Assembly: GCA_029844215.1 (NCBI GenBank)
Contig: CM056738.1
Coordinates: 67,981,593 to 68,045,592, forward strand
Origin: Przewalskia tangutica
Lineage: Eukaryota; Streptophyta; Magnoliopsida; Solanales; Solanaceae
Length of the DNA: 64,000 nucleotides
Direction: 5' to 3'
Part shown: in pieces, positions 1 to 9,909 of the stretch
How positions within the stretch are numbered: the first letter of the stretch is position 1
How the letters are laid out: every line of letters begins with the position of its first letter
The notes under the pieces: model-generated
The model's input: only the letters and a program-made list of their open reading frames with translations
Told to the model about the DNA's origin: nothing
Database searches by the model: none
Translations under genes and position numbers: made by a program

Positions 1-602
1 GTTTTGAGTACAAGATTTTGCGGGTGATCTTTGTCAGAATGTAAGTATACGTGGAGTAATTGTGGGGAAAATTCCTTGGGTGGTGTAAATGGAAGTGGTA
101 GCTTTCATGACCTGAATAGGTAAGATTGTTCCGGATCGGGAAACAAGAGCTTGATGCGTTAAGTGGGTCGGGTTGGGGCCATGTTGCGGGCCAACCCGCG
201 GCCTGTTTCGAGGTGGGGTCAGCTCTGGGTGGTCCCGCCAGGTGGTAGGGTCACGAGGGTGCTAGGCCCAAGTTTAGATGACCATCGTATGAGTTCGTGG
301 ATGCGTTCGACCAAAAATCGGTTCGTGAAGGCCAGGAATGACCTTAGAGGAAAGTGAAGCTAGTAAGATGACCAAGTTTGGAGGTAGTGACTCCAAAGTT
401 TCGGCAACAAAATTATTGACTGAAGTGTGGTACGTGTACTAAGAAGAGTTCGAGTGTTCGAGAAGGGTACGACGAGAAAGTAAGGAAGAGAACGTGTGTT
501 ATTTTGTGGCCAAGTGTGGCGTTGGCAACTTGTTAGAGGAACTTTATCGTTATCCGTCTTGAGAAGGAACATTCGGGACGAATGTTTCTAAGGAGGGGAG
601 AA
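1..602 (+). mobile_element. Internal 3' end of a non-autonomous family A LTR retrotransposon (left-truncated by window)
   Basis: This is the tail of an element whose 5' part lies outside the window. It aligns by eye with the corresponding interior of elements A1, C and (reverse strand) D, closest to D. It carries the conserved module at about 160-360 and ends in the purine-rich tract preceded by the shared phrase ACATTCGGGACGAATGTTTC. No retroviral domain can be read here. The 64-residue open frame at 163-357 is in the module shared with the other copies and is not a recognised protein. Confidence 0.8.
589..602 (+). other. Polypurine tract of the left-truncated element
   Basis: An almost pure purine run (AAGGAGGGGAGAA) lies directly before the TG that opens the LTR at 603. 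This is the position and composition expected for the plus-strand DNA primer of an LTR retrotransposon. The same tract precedes the 3' LTRs of A1, A2 and C, and occurs as its complement in D and E. Confidence 0.8.
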
Positions 603-818
603 TGTTATACCCCGTATTTCCAGAGTATGTACGTGAGGACGTACGTAGAAAAGTTTGAGCCTTAAAGTTAGGCTAGGATCGAAATTTGGGCACAAGTACC
701 AAAAAGAATCGTTTTTCGACGAAACGTTTTACTAGACTTGCGAAGGGAAAATTCCGGCTATGTCATTTATAATTTTTGCGGATTTTTCCGTTAGACGAAA
801 CATTTTGGACCAACGGGA

Positions 819-836
819 GGGTGACATGTGTCACCC
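819..836. promoter_or_regulatory. 18-bp palindrome with E/G-box core in U3
   Basis: GGGTGACATGTGTCACCC is a perfect inverted repeat about 190 bp upstream of the TATA box. The same site with a CACGTG core occurs at the matching place in other family A LTRs. A CACGTG core is the known binding site of plant bZIP and bHLH factors; a role in LTR transcription is inference. Confidence 0.5.
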
Positions 837-1008
837 TCACATTGGAAGAAATTGGGGCGGCAAGTTGGACGACTTGGAGCATGTAGTTGGTAGGATATTT
901 TGTGCAAGTTGGTGTGGTAGATGGATAAGGTACTCATGGTTAAATCTTGACCCTACACTTGCATGACACTTGTATTGATCTTGGCCATTGGTTGGCCCTT
1001 GCTTGACC

Positions 1009-1016
1009 TATAAATA
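1009..1016 (+). promoter_or_regulatory. LTR promoter TATA box
   Basis: TATAAATA lies in the context TTGACCTATAAATACCCC, after the repeated phrase CTTGGCCATTGGTTGGCC (which contains CCATTGG, a CCAAT-like box). The same arrangement is seen at 7149, 13096, 20323, 36715 and 42540, and reversed at 50257 and 55868. It marks the U3 promoter of these LTRs. Confidence 0.7.
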
Positions 1017-1832
1017 CCCCTCTAAGTTGAAGACTTCCTTCATCCTCACTTGATATTTTCTAAGGCAAAAATCCCTCCCCCTCTTCTAAGTGTTCTCGTC
1101 CAAGAGCCTTCCTCCCCGAGAAGCCTTGGCGAGAGGTGCTCCCCATCCTAGTGGTCGTGAGAATACACCCCCTTGCCTAGTTGTTTCGTATAATACCCCC
1201 CTTTGTGGTATAGAAATACTCCTCCAAGTATTGTTATAATGCCAAAATACTCTAGCCCAAAACCTTTGTAGTATTTCCAAGTACCCTCTTTACGAAAAGC
1301 CCGGAAAATACTATTATACTTCCTTTAGCCACTAAACGAAACCCTATGGAAAAATCCCCATAATTGGTTGGAGTACTAAGTAGAAGTTGTGTAGAACTTC
1401 TAAGGGTTTCTTGGAGCAAATTGGAGCGCACGAAGTAGGAGCTAAACCTTGCTCAGGATCGACTTTAAACTTGGATAATTTTGGGCTCATCGAGGTAAAT
1501 ACTACTGTCCTTCTATTGTAATTGGAAATTACATACTGTAGTAGTGTTGAAATGAATATAAGATTCATAGAAGAGAATTGAACTGTAATAGAAGGATATT
1601 ACAGAAAAGACTTGAATCAAATCACATCGGAAGAATATTAAAGTAGAAGATTAAATCGTATTTACATAGGATTTGTATTCTGATGAGACTTATAACCTTA
1701 TTGGTTGAATGTTCTGCGAGTAGCATGAACTACTTGGAAGGTGGACAAGGCTAGCGGGTTATAAGCGAGGCGTTTTGCTTATAGTCGATAATCGTCGCGA
1801 GGTATGTGATTCTTCCTATACTATTGAGCATG

Positions 1833-2050
1833 GTATTTTACAAGAATATATATATATAGTACGGTAGACGTACGTGTGTTAACTGAATATAGTTGTACGG
1901 CAATGTCTTTTGACTTAAGCTTGAATAATAAGATTCTGGAAGTATTTTACAAGAATATATATATATAGTACGGTAGACGTACGTGTGTTAACTGAATATA
2001 GTTGTACGGCAATGTCTTTTGACTTAAGCCTGAATAATAAAGAATCTTGA
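1833..2050 (+). repeat. 109-bp tandem duplication inside the LTR
   Basis: Two nearly identical copies start at 1833 and 1942. Each runs through a TA stretch, the phrase TAGTACGGTAGACGTACGTG and the phrase CAATGTCTTTTGACTTAAGC. Other family A LTRs carry one copy of this block. Confidence 0.8.
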
Positions 2051-3176
2051 AGTATTTCGAAAGATTAAGAAACCGTTTTGAAAGAAGAGTAATACTTGGT
2101 TTTGAAAACATAAGAGTTATACTAGCTTTATGGGAAGTTAGGTATAACGTCTTAAGAGTGGTAAAGAGAAATGGGTTACTGATTTTTAGAAGTTAAGAGA
2201 CTTGATCTTAAAAGATAAGAGACTTGACTTGAATGAATTAATATAAATTTTGTGTGAAACCTCATTCGTGAGTAATGAGTACTTGGTTTTTAAAAGGAGA
2301 AATGTTTCTTGATTTGAATCGAGAATGAGTATCGACAAACCACTGCAGCGTTAATAAAGGAAAATGTATTGAATAATGAAGTATTATTAAAACCAGTAGA
2401 AACCTCCATCTGCATAGAAGCTAAGATGAGACAAAATGATATTACATTTTCTAGATCATGGATGCTTTAATAAATGGTTATAAACCAGAATAAACTGCTT
2501 ACACCTATGGCATACGTTACTCAATTGTTTTAAAAGAGATTAAGACATTGAACTATGAAACTTTTCTAAAGAGACTTGAGTAATTGAAATTAGGCAAACT
2601 GGAACTTTAGGGAAAAGAAAGGCATTGTTTTGTCTTAAATTGGTTTAAAACATAAAGTGTTATAACAACTTTATGGGAAGTTAGTTATAACGACTTTATG
2701 AAAACAAAAGAAAGGTTTTATCATTGGTTTTAATGTGGTAACTTGACTTTAAAAAGAGAAGTGTTTTGGTCCAAAAAGAAGGCATGGTATTGCCTTAATT
2801 TGGTTTTAAAAAGGAAAGTATGGAAGTTGTTTTGGTTTACTTAAAAGATGTAAGTCACTCTATTTTATTACTAAGGGTATCGGGTGACTTTTATAAAAGG
2901 AATGGATCTCTTAAAAGGAATTTAACGTACGTAGTACTTTAGGGTTAAAACCCGGACTTTGACATAAAATGAAAGTACCTTGAGTTGTGTATAACTTGCC
3001 TATGCTTGTTGTGATAGCCTTTGTTGTGCAAGAATTGTGTTTCTATACTACCGCGTCTCTCGGTTGACTTGTTGAGAACTTACTTGGACGTACCGGCAGT
3101 GACGGAGAATTCCAGATGCACGCTCACGCTGATAGTGTTATTCCATGGACTAGCTCTCCATGAGGTTTCATCGTTC

Positions 3177-3393
3177 GCCTTGGTACCGGTGGTCGGCTTT
3201 CGTGCCCCGTCTCGTGGCTGATTCGGCCTTGGTACCTGGTAGTTAGCCCTCGCACTTGCCGCTCGGTGTAGTGTGAAGTCTCGTGATCTGACCTTGGTAC
3301 ACAGTAGTTAACCTCGTACTTGCCCTCGGCTACGTGGCCGGCCTTGGTATCTGGTAGTCGGCTTTCGTACTTGCCCCGTGTCAGCTTCGTGGT
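3177..3393 (+). repeat. Degenerate LTR minisatellite, about 4 units of 50-65 bp
   Basis: Units begin GCCTTGGTAC and contain a variant of CTGGTAGTCGGCTTTCGTACTTGCC. They start near 3177, 3225, 3291 and 3341. The array lies shortly upstream of the ACTGCCGGCAGT palindrome, the slot where the other family A LTRs carry unrelated arrays. Confidence 0.6.
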
Positions 3394-3865
3394 TTGGTTG
3401 TATTGTATTGTTAGTACGGCTTTGGCATCAGGTAGGACTTGGTGTTCAGGTGTACTTCTTGGTGTTATCATATCATAGACTGCCGGCAGTGAGGAAGGTA
3501 TTCCACCTGCATGATTGAAGATATGTGAGTGAGACCCATCATTATATTTGAGTAATGACTTGGAGGGCGTGAGTCCCTGACTTGATATAACTGTATTTGT
3601 GTGTACTGTAGTTTGGTTATCATACATGTCTCCTGCTTTATATAGACTATTATGATTTCATTTACAGTATTTACAGTTTCACATACTTGGTACCTGTTGT
3701 ACTGACCTCCTTCGGGGGGCTGCGTTCATGCCGCAGGTAGAGGTACATCGGCTGTCGATCCCCGCGTTTAGGATCACCTTTCAGCGTATTGGGAAGCTCC
3801 ATTCCTTCGGAGGCTTATCTTTTGGTATGTTACCCTGAGTCTGTAGGTTCTTGTACATTCAGGGG

Positions 3866-3890
3866 TATGGCGGGGCCCTGTCCCGTCATA
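3866..3890 (+). other. Conserved GC-rich inverted repeat near LTR 3' end
   Basis: The sequence reads TATGGCGGGG, then CCCTG, then TCCCGTCATA, and would form a GC-rich hairpin in RNA. A recognisable version occurs about 0.2-0.4 kb before the 3' end of every Tekay-like LTR here, including families F, G and H. It is usually followed within 50 bp by a TTAGAGGTCTGTAG-like phrase. A role in RNA 3' end formation or packaging is only a possibility. Confidence 0.5.
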
Positions 3891-4126
3891 GTTGTTGTAT
3901 AAATCTTAAGTGTCAGAAGACTTTGTGTGGTGGTTGTAAGGATTAAACTGTTCAACTTTGTAATTATATATATATGTCGAAAGACGATTTTTCTCTCAGG
4001 TAAAATGTGTCTCATTTCACATTTTGTTTCATGTATTGTTTTTATGTTCCGCTGATTACTCTGATGTATGACTACTTGGGTGCCCGGGTAAGGCACCAGT
4101 CACGGGCCCGGGTTCGGGTCGTGACA

Positions 4127-5191
4127 CAATTTAAGGCAACAACCAAAGGGGATTACACGTTCTCAAGACTTGTAAAATTCTTCCCCACAATGATATGAAA
4201 CAGTTCTATAAACAGTCCATAATATACCAACATTTTAGGGCCATTCTCGGCCAACACATCTATAAATCCAAAGCCTTTTTAATCTTCACTCTAATTTTCA
4301 CAAGTTCAATTATATGATACTAAAACACGTAATCTTCCATTATAATAAGAGGACAATGATCCTTACCTCAATATAGCCCAAAATAATCCAAGTTTAAAGT
4401 TGATCCTTAGAGATAATCTTCACTCCAAATCCTTACGTTCCAATCCGCAATATGCGACCTTTAGAAACTTGCAACCAACTCCTCTTCTTGTTCTAACACC
4501 AAAAGTTGAAGATCAAGTTAGGGTTTTCAAGACCCCATTCTCGCCCAAGGTGTTCTAAGGGATTAGGGGTGTTTAATCTTGGCTAATACTTGGTTAGGAA
4601 TATTCACCTTGTCTATGTGAACAACACTTGGAAGATTTACTAATCTTGTTCTTGATTTCTTGGAGAAAATCGAGATAGAGGGAGAGAGATATAGAACTTG
4701 TGTTGTGTGAAAATATGTTAAGTGTTGGAAGTCTTCCAAGGCTCTCTATATAGATGTATATCTTTGTGTGCAAGACAAGTGGAGTGGGACCCATGGTCCA
4801 CTTGTCCTCATCTCTAACAAATATCTAATGTCAAAGTCCAAGTCAAGGTCAAGTGGGGGTGACACGTGTCACCCTCCTGTTGGCCCAAAATATGTCTTCA
4901 CCCCAAAAATATTCATAATTGGCCAAAATATCTCAAAACGTTGTGGGTCCCACAAATTCGTAAAATTTTTCTGTGGGCCCCACATGACCAAATCTGAGAC
5001 TTGAAAATCCAAAACTCCAAAGTATTCTTTGAATCCCAAATACCAAATTTGATAATCAAATTCCAACTAACAAACCTTTTTTCCTTCACGAGGTTCCGAA
5101 ATATTTTCTTAAGAAAATAGTTATACAATCTTCCAACGTTCAAGTCTTACTTACGTTCTCAAATATATGTCTTGGAATTACGGGGTGTAAC
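4127..5191 (-). mobile_element. Minus-strand family A-like LTR, truncated
   Basis: Read on the minus strand it opens TGTTACACCCCGTAATTCC (right edge 5191). It continues through the G-box palindrome and the phrases of the A1 LTR (for example the block at 7440-7560), then stops where the left-truncated element ends at 4126. The simplest reading is that the left-truncated element inserted into this older LTR, so the rest lies outside the window to the left. No TATA box as clean as in the young copies was found. Confidence 0.7.
4857..4874. promoter_or_regulatory. G-box palindrome in minus-strand LTR
   Basis: GGGTGACACGTGTCACCC is a perfect 18-bp palindrome with a CACGTG core, at the same relative place as in the other family A LTRs although the surrounding sequence has diverged. 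Confidence 0.55.
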
Positions 5192-5497
5192 AGATCCGAC
5201 AAGAGGTATGTGAAGGAAAATTATTTCTTTCTTTTGGCATGTTCCAAGTAACGAAATATAATTGTGATATTACTTCATAAGTTGTTCTACTCCTAGTAGT
5301 TAAGAATATTCATATTATTGATTCCTATGTTAAAAACATACCTAAATATTTTCCTAAGTCCTTATTGAGGCATATATGAAAAATATTGATATTCTCAATA
5401 TTAGCCGAAGGTATATGTTAAATATTCCGAATGTTGGCCAAATGGGTAAGGATATTATGTCATCCAATAAGTTCAGAAGTTGCATTATTATTCATGC

Positions 5498-5500
<3 letters not shown>

Positions 5501-5583
<83 letters not shown>
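5501..5583. repeat. (TA)n microsatellite
   Basis: About 82 bp of uninterrupted alternating A and T within the family F LTR. Open frames over it (poly Tyr-Ile) are artefacts. Confidence 0.95.
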
Positions 5584-5584
<1 letters not shown>

Positions 5585-5805
5585 CATATATTGAGATGAT
5601 TTGCACGATTCAGAACACTAACATATATTGAGACGGGTTGCACGATCCACAACACTAATATATATTGGGATGTGTTCCACGATCTGCAACACTAACAAAT
5701 ATTGGGTCGAGTTGCACGATCCGCAACACTAACATATATTGGGACGGGTTGCACAATCCTCAACACTAATATATATTGGGACGGGTTGCACAATCCGCAA
5801 CACTA
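5584..5805 (+). repeat. 37-bp minisatellite, 6 units
   Basis: Six consecutive 37-bp units of the type ACATATATTGGGACGGGTTG followed by CACGATCCGCAACACTA. The later units are the most regular. It sits directly after the TA microsatellite, in the internal part of the family F LTR. Confidence 0.9.
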
Positions 5806-6403
5806 ATATATATATATACATATCGCATTTGCATTGTGCATAACATTTAGACATATGTATTAGGACCCTCATAGGTATATATTGTTGGCCAGTTGTTTTT
5901 GTTTAAGTTATTGTTATATCCCTGTTATGCTATTATTTATGTCTGACATACTCAGTACATCAGTCGTACTAACGTCCATTTTTGTCGTGGGATGCTGCGT
6001 TTAATGCCCGCAGGTTCACAAAGGCAAGGAGAAGATCCACGGTAGTAGGTTGCTGACTCATCAGATTTTGGAGCACCCCTCTTATTTCGGAGTGTCAGTC
6101 TACTTTTAGTATGACATATTTTTGCATGTGTATATGGTAATGCGGGGCCCTGTTCCGTGCTTTGGATGTCGTATACTCTTTAGAGGCTTGTAGACAGGTG
6201 TCCTGTGTGGGTAGTGGTCTTGTATGGCCTTGTCGGCCAGGGGATGTATATATATAAGTAGATTTTCTGGATAAAGATTTTACATAGTTTTCTTTCAGCT
6301 TAGTCCGCATTTAATTACGATTAGGTGTTAAGTGTACGAATGGTGGTACCCGGCGGGTGGGATCCGGGTGCCCGTCGTAGCCCTTCGGTTTGGGGTCGTG
6401 ACA

Positions 6404-6447
6404 GTCCTGCTATGATACAATGAAAAGATTGGATCTTGGACCTAACT
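6404..6447 (-). mobile_element. TRIM fragment (left piece, split by solo LTR)
   Basis: The sequence CTGCTATGATACAATGAAAAG matches the PBS-plus-LTR junction of the better preserved TRIM at 57863-58109. On the minus strand it reads as the LTR end CTTTTCA followed by a decayed TGGTATCA-type primer-binding site. The TRIM is cut on its left by the family F LTR and on its right by the family G LTR at 6448. The remainder resumes at 24591. Confidence 0.65.
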
Positions 6448-6625
6448 TGTCACACCCCAACCAAGAGGGTGTCGCCAAAATCCAGCAGCCAAAGGCCTGA
6501 GCGAATCAACTGTGATATCTTAACTCTATAAAATGAACTGTAGGCCGAGAATGCCGCTAAATGATAATAATAAGAATAAAACATAACATACAAGAAGAAT
6601 GACCCAACAATACATATATGCATAT
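6448..6625 (-). mobile_element. Solo LTR of family G, left piece
   Basis: It opens TGTCACACCCCAACC on the plus strand, which is the LTR end on the minus strand. It is preceded by the 5-bp duplication TAACT (6443-6447). It is interrupted at 6625 by element A1 and continues at 22940-24590. The unbroken equivalent starts at 58110, where the sequence reads straight through CATATCTAAGGTCG without an insertion. Joined length is about 1.8 kb. Confidence 0.8.
6621..6625. repeat. Target site duplication of A1 (CATAT), left copy
   Basis: CATAT precedes the A1 LTR and is repeated at 22940-22944 directly after it. The empty-site relative at about 58286 has a single CATAT. Confidence 0.9.
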
Positions 6626-6947
6626 TGTTACACCCCGTAGTTCCAAAGTATGTATATGAGGACGTACGTACGAGAATACGACACAAAAAATGGAAAGGAA
6701 GAAAGATGTGATTTTTCGACGGAAAAGTTTCCGGATTTTGTGAAGGAAAAAGGTTCGTTAATGGGAATTGGATTCCCAGAATTGGTATTTGTACTTTTTA
6801 GAATATTTGGGTATTATGAAATTTTATTTCCGAAATTGGTCACGTGGGGCCCACGGGAAAATTTACGGTTTTGTGGGGCCTACTTTATTTTCGGATTTTT
6901 GGCATTACGGATATTTTCGGAAGATGAAATATTTTGGACGAGTAGGG

Positions 6948-6965
6948 GGGCGACACGTGTCACCC
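6948..6965. promoter_or_regulatory. G-box palindrome in A1 5' LTR
   Basis: GGGCGACACGTGTCACCC keeps the CACGTG core with one arm mismatch. It lies about 185 bp upstream of the TATA box. Confidence 0.5.
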
Positions 6966-7148
6966 CCGTATGACCATGTTGGCCGATTTGGAGAAGGGCA
7001 AGTGGACATTTTTTAGGTGGACAAGTGGCCCATTTTTGTGGTGGCCACTTGTCCCATTTTTGTGGTAAACAAATGGTTGGCCAACTACCCACACACATGT
7101 ACCCCATCCTCACCTTACATTTGCCTTAATCCTAGCCATTGATTTATC

Positions 7149-7156
7149 TATAAATA
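7149..7156 (+). promoter_or_regulatory. A1 LTR TATA box
   Basis: TATAAATA in the context TTATCTATAAATACCCC, equivalent to the site at 1009. The A1 3' LTR lost this box in its 1765-bp deletion. Confidence 0.65.
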
Positions 7157-8736
7157 CCCCTTTATGCTAGACATAATTTCATCCACACTTAGAGATTTCA
7201 AAGTCTTGAAAACTCCCTCCCTTTCCTCTTGTGTGCTCTCGGCCATGGGCTGATTTTGTGAGCAAAACTTGTCCAAAAATTCTTAAAGTTTTAAGTGTTC
7301 TTCCTTAGGGTGTTAGGAAGATTGTGTACCAAGAGTTGGAAAAGATTTCACACCCCTAGCCTAAATACACCCCCTTGGCCGAAAGTTGGTAGTGTTGTAG
7401 CCTAAGTGTTCTTCACTTTTTGGAGTTGGATCTTGAAGAGGAGTTGGTTAGAAACTTCTAAGGGTTGCTTGGAGCGGGTTGGAACGTAAGGAATTGGAGC
7501 TAAACGTTGCTCAGGATCGACTTATAAACTTGGATAATTTTGGGCTTATCGAGGTAATGATCTTTGTCCCCCTATTGTAATTGGATATTACATGTTGTAG
7601 TAATGTATAGTATATGTAGAATTAATATGGATAAGAATTGAACTGTATTTACATAGATTTGTATTCTGAGATCGTAGTATTATTGTGGAGTAGAATTGTA
7701 CACGTCCGGTTAGGCGTGTAACCCCCGGATTGTTGGTTCGCAGCAGCCTCGTTAGAGAGGAGATTTATGGGCGGGGAGGTCGCCGAATTTTCCGTAGAAT
7801 AAGGGATCTTGTATCTAGAATTATTCTACGAAGAGATCTAGAGGTTGATAGACGTTTTGTGGCCTTTTTAGGTTGAAGTGCTACGAGTAGCATATTCTAC
7901 TTGAAGGGTAGAAAAGGCGAGCAAGGTTAGAGTACTTTGGAGCATTTTGCTAATTGTCGATAATCGTCGCGAGGTATGTGAACCTCTTCCTATCCTTTCT
8001 AGCATGATGTTTTGTAAACTATGTAGTACGGTAGACGTACATGTGCTAAATGAGTTTTGGTTGGTTTAAAACATAAAGTGTTATAATAGCTTTATGGGAA
8101 GTTAGTTATAACGACTTTATGTAGGTAAAAGAATGGTTTATTGATTTTAGAAGTTAAGAGACTTGATCTTAAAAGATAAGAGACTTGACTTAATTGAATT
8201 GATATGAATTTTGTTAAAAAGTGTGAAACCTCATTCGTGAGTAATGAGTACTTGGTTTTTAAAGAATAATGTTTTACTGATTTCGGAAATGAGAATAAGT
8301 ATCGAACGAACCACTGCAGCGTTAATAAAGGAAAATGTATTGACAAATAATTAATTATATTAAAACCAGTAGAAAGCTCCATCTGCATAGAAGCTAAGAT
8401 AAGACAAAATTGTATTACATTTCCTAGATCATGACTGCTTTAAAAAGATTGTTATAAACAAGAATAACCTACTCACCCATAAGGCATATGTTACTCAAAT
8501 TGTTTTAAAAGAGAATTATGTTATTATAATGATTAAGACTATGAGTTATGAAACCTTTCGAAAATAAGAGACTTGAGTATTTGAAATTATGCAACTTGAA
8601 CTTTTGGAAAAGAATGTTGTTACTTGACTTTAAAAAGGAAAGTGTTTTGGTTTAAAAAGGAGGGCATAATATTGCCTTAGTTGATTTAAAAGGAAAGCCT
8701 GGTATTGTCTTAATCTGTCTTAAAAGAGCGTTTAAA

Positions 8737-9085
8737 TGTATTCCACACGATTCTATACCGAGTCCATGGGATGGACCGGGAATGTATTCCACACGATACC
8801 GAGTCCATGGGATGGACCGGGAATGTATTTCACCCGATTCTATACCGAGTCCATGGGATGGACCGGGAATGTATTCCACACGACACCGAGTCCATGGGAT
8901 GGACCGGGAATGTATTTCACCCGATTCTATACCGAGTCCATGGGATGGACCGGGAATGTATTCCACACGACACCGAGTCCATGGGATGGACCTGGAATGT
9001 ATTTCACCTGATTCTATACCGAGTCCATGAGATGGGCCGGGAATATATTCCATACGATCCGACACCGAGTCCATGAGATGGGCCG
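8737..9085 (+). repeat. 41/46-bp LTR minisatellite, 8 units (A1 5' LTR)
   Basis: Units contain CCGAGTCCATGGGATGGACC and come in a 46-bp form (with CGATTCTATACCG) and a 41-bp form (with CGATACCG or CGACACCG). They alternate long-short here. The array in the 3' LTR (12238-12640) has about 9 units in another order. All open frames over it on both strands are repeat read-through. Confidence 0.9.
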
Positions 9086-9708
9086 AGACATGTTATACGT
9101 ATCACACGATTTATACCTAGACTGCCGGCAGTGAGGAAGGAGTTCCACGGGCATGAGGGATGACTTTGAGGGCGTGAGTCCCTGACTTGACATGACTGCT
9201 TTTATGTTGTGAACTGTATTTTTGTTATCATACATGTCTCCTATTTTATTTTAGACTGTTATGATTTCGTTTACAGTATTTTCCAGTTTCACATACTTGG
9301 TACCTGTTATCGACCTCCTTGGGCTGCGTTCATGCCGCAGTAGAGGTACATCGGTTGTTGATCCTCGCCATGGATCACAGATTCAGATTGGGAAGCTCCG
9401 TTTCTCGAGGCTTATCTTTTAGTATGTTTCCCGAGTTGTAGGTTCTTGTACATTCGTGGTATGGCGGCCCCTGTCGTCATAGTTGTTGTTACATTCTTAA
9501 GTGCATGAAATGCTGTTGTGGCGTGGTTGTAAAGGATGTAATCGCTCAATTCTGTATATATGCAAGAAAGCGCAACCGCTTTGGTTGCTTTGTTTTATTA
9601 TCATATCTCTTGTTTCATATCAGTATGTTTTATTTCCGCCGGTTTTTCTCGATGTTGTATCACCAGGGTGCCCGGTAAGGCACTACCACGCCCGGATCGG
9701 TCGTGACA

Positions 9709-9728
9709 AAAGTGGTATCGAGCGCTTA
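9709..9728 (+). other. A1 primer-binding site
   Basis: AAAGTGGTATCGAGCGCTTA follows the LTR directly. It matches the initiator tRNA-Met complement TGGTATCAGAGC except for one missing A. The same missing base is seen in C, D and E. Confidence 0.75.
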
Positions 9729-9909
9729 GTCCTCGGAAAGTGTCTACTGCAGTCTAGTAGAGTCTTGATTATCGGTGTGTCGTGTACCACATCTATAATC
9801 AGGAGGCTGCAAGATATTTAGGATTTGTTTCCATTCTTCTCACTCTGAGATCGTGCCTTAGAACTGTGTTATAAGTTGGACTCCCTCTGACGTATTCTTT
9901 TCACCTGTT

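Larger units (their letters stand above)
603..4126 (+). mobile_element. 3' LTR of left-truncated family A element (3.5 kb)
   Basis: The LTR opens TGTTATACCCCGTATTTCC and closes GGGTTCGGGTCGTGACA, the termini seen in every family A LTR of the window. Landmarks in order are a G-box-like palindrome at 819-836, a TATA box at 1009-1016, a 109-bp direct duplication at 1833-2050, a degenerate minisatellite at 3177-3393, the palindrome ACTGCCGGCAGT at about 3480, and a GC-rich inverted repeat at 3866-3890. The insertion site on the right begins CAATT; the matching duplication would lie outside the window. Open frames inside it, such as 3124-3627 on the minus strand, are repeat read-through. Confidence 0.85.
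5192..6403 (+). mobile_element. 3' part of a family F LTR
   Basis: It ends GGTTTGGGGTCGTGACA at 6403, a family A-like LTR terminus, and carries the GC-rich motif near 6138-6160 and a TTAGAGGCTTGTAGACA phrase after it. A reverse-strand relative lies at about 25866-26620: both share GGTATGT(G/T)AAGGAAAAT followed by CTTTTGGCATGTTC. The 5' part is missing, because the minus-strand A-like LTR abuts at 5191. Just after 6403 the sequence is a TRIM fragment, so F apparently inserted into the TRIM. Confidence 0.65.
6626..9708 (+). mobile_element. A1 5' LTR (3.08 kb)
   Basis: It opens TGTTACACCCCGTAGTTCC and closes GGATCGGTCGTGACA. It has a G-box palindrome with one mismatch at 6948-6965, a TATA box at 7149-7156, a minisatellite at 8737-9085, the ACTGCCGGCAGT palindrome at about 9120, and the GC-rich motif near 9460. 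It is the full-length version of the shortened 3' LTR. Open frames in it are small or derive from the minisatellite. Confidence 0.9.

Noticed and set aside
3124..3627. 167-residue minus-strand open frame
   Set aside because: Lies over the degenerate LTR minisatellite, no domain, and not conserved in other LTR copies.
5376..5631. Two open frames with long Tyr-Ile runs
   Set aside because: Translation of the TA microsatellite.
8652..9074. 140-residue repetitive minus-strand open frame and several plus-strand frames over the same DNA
   Set aside because: All derive from the 41/46-bp minisatellite; unit lengths and absence of stops in several frames at once explain them. The same happens at 12272-12628.
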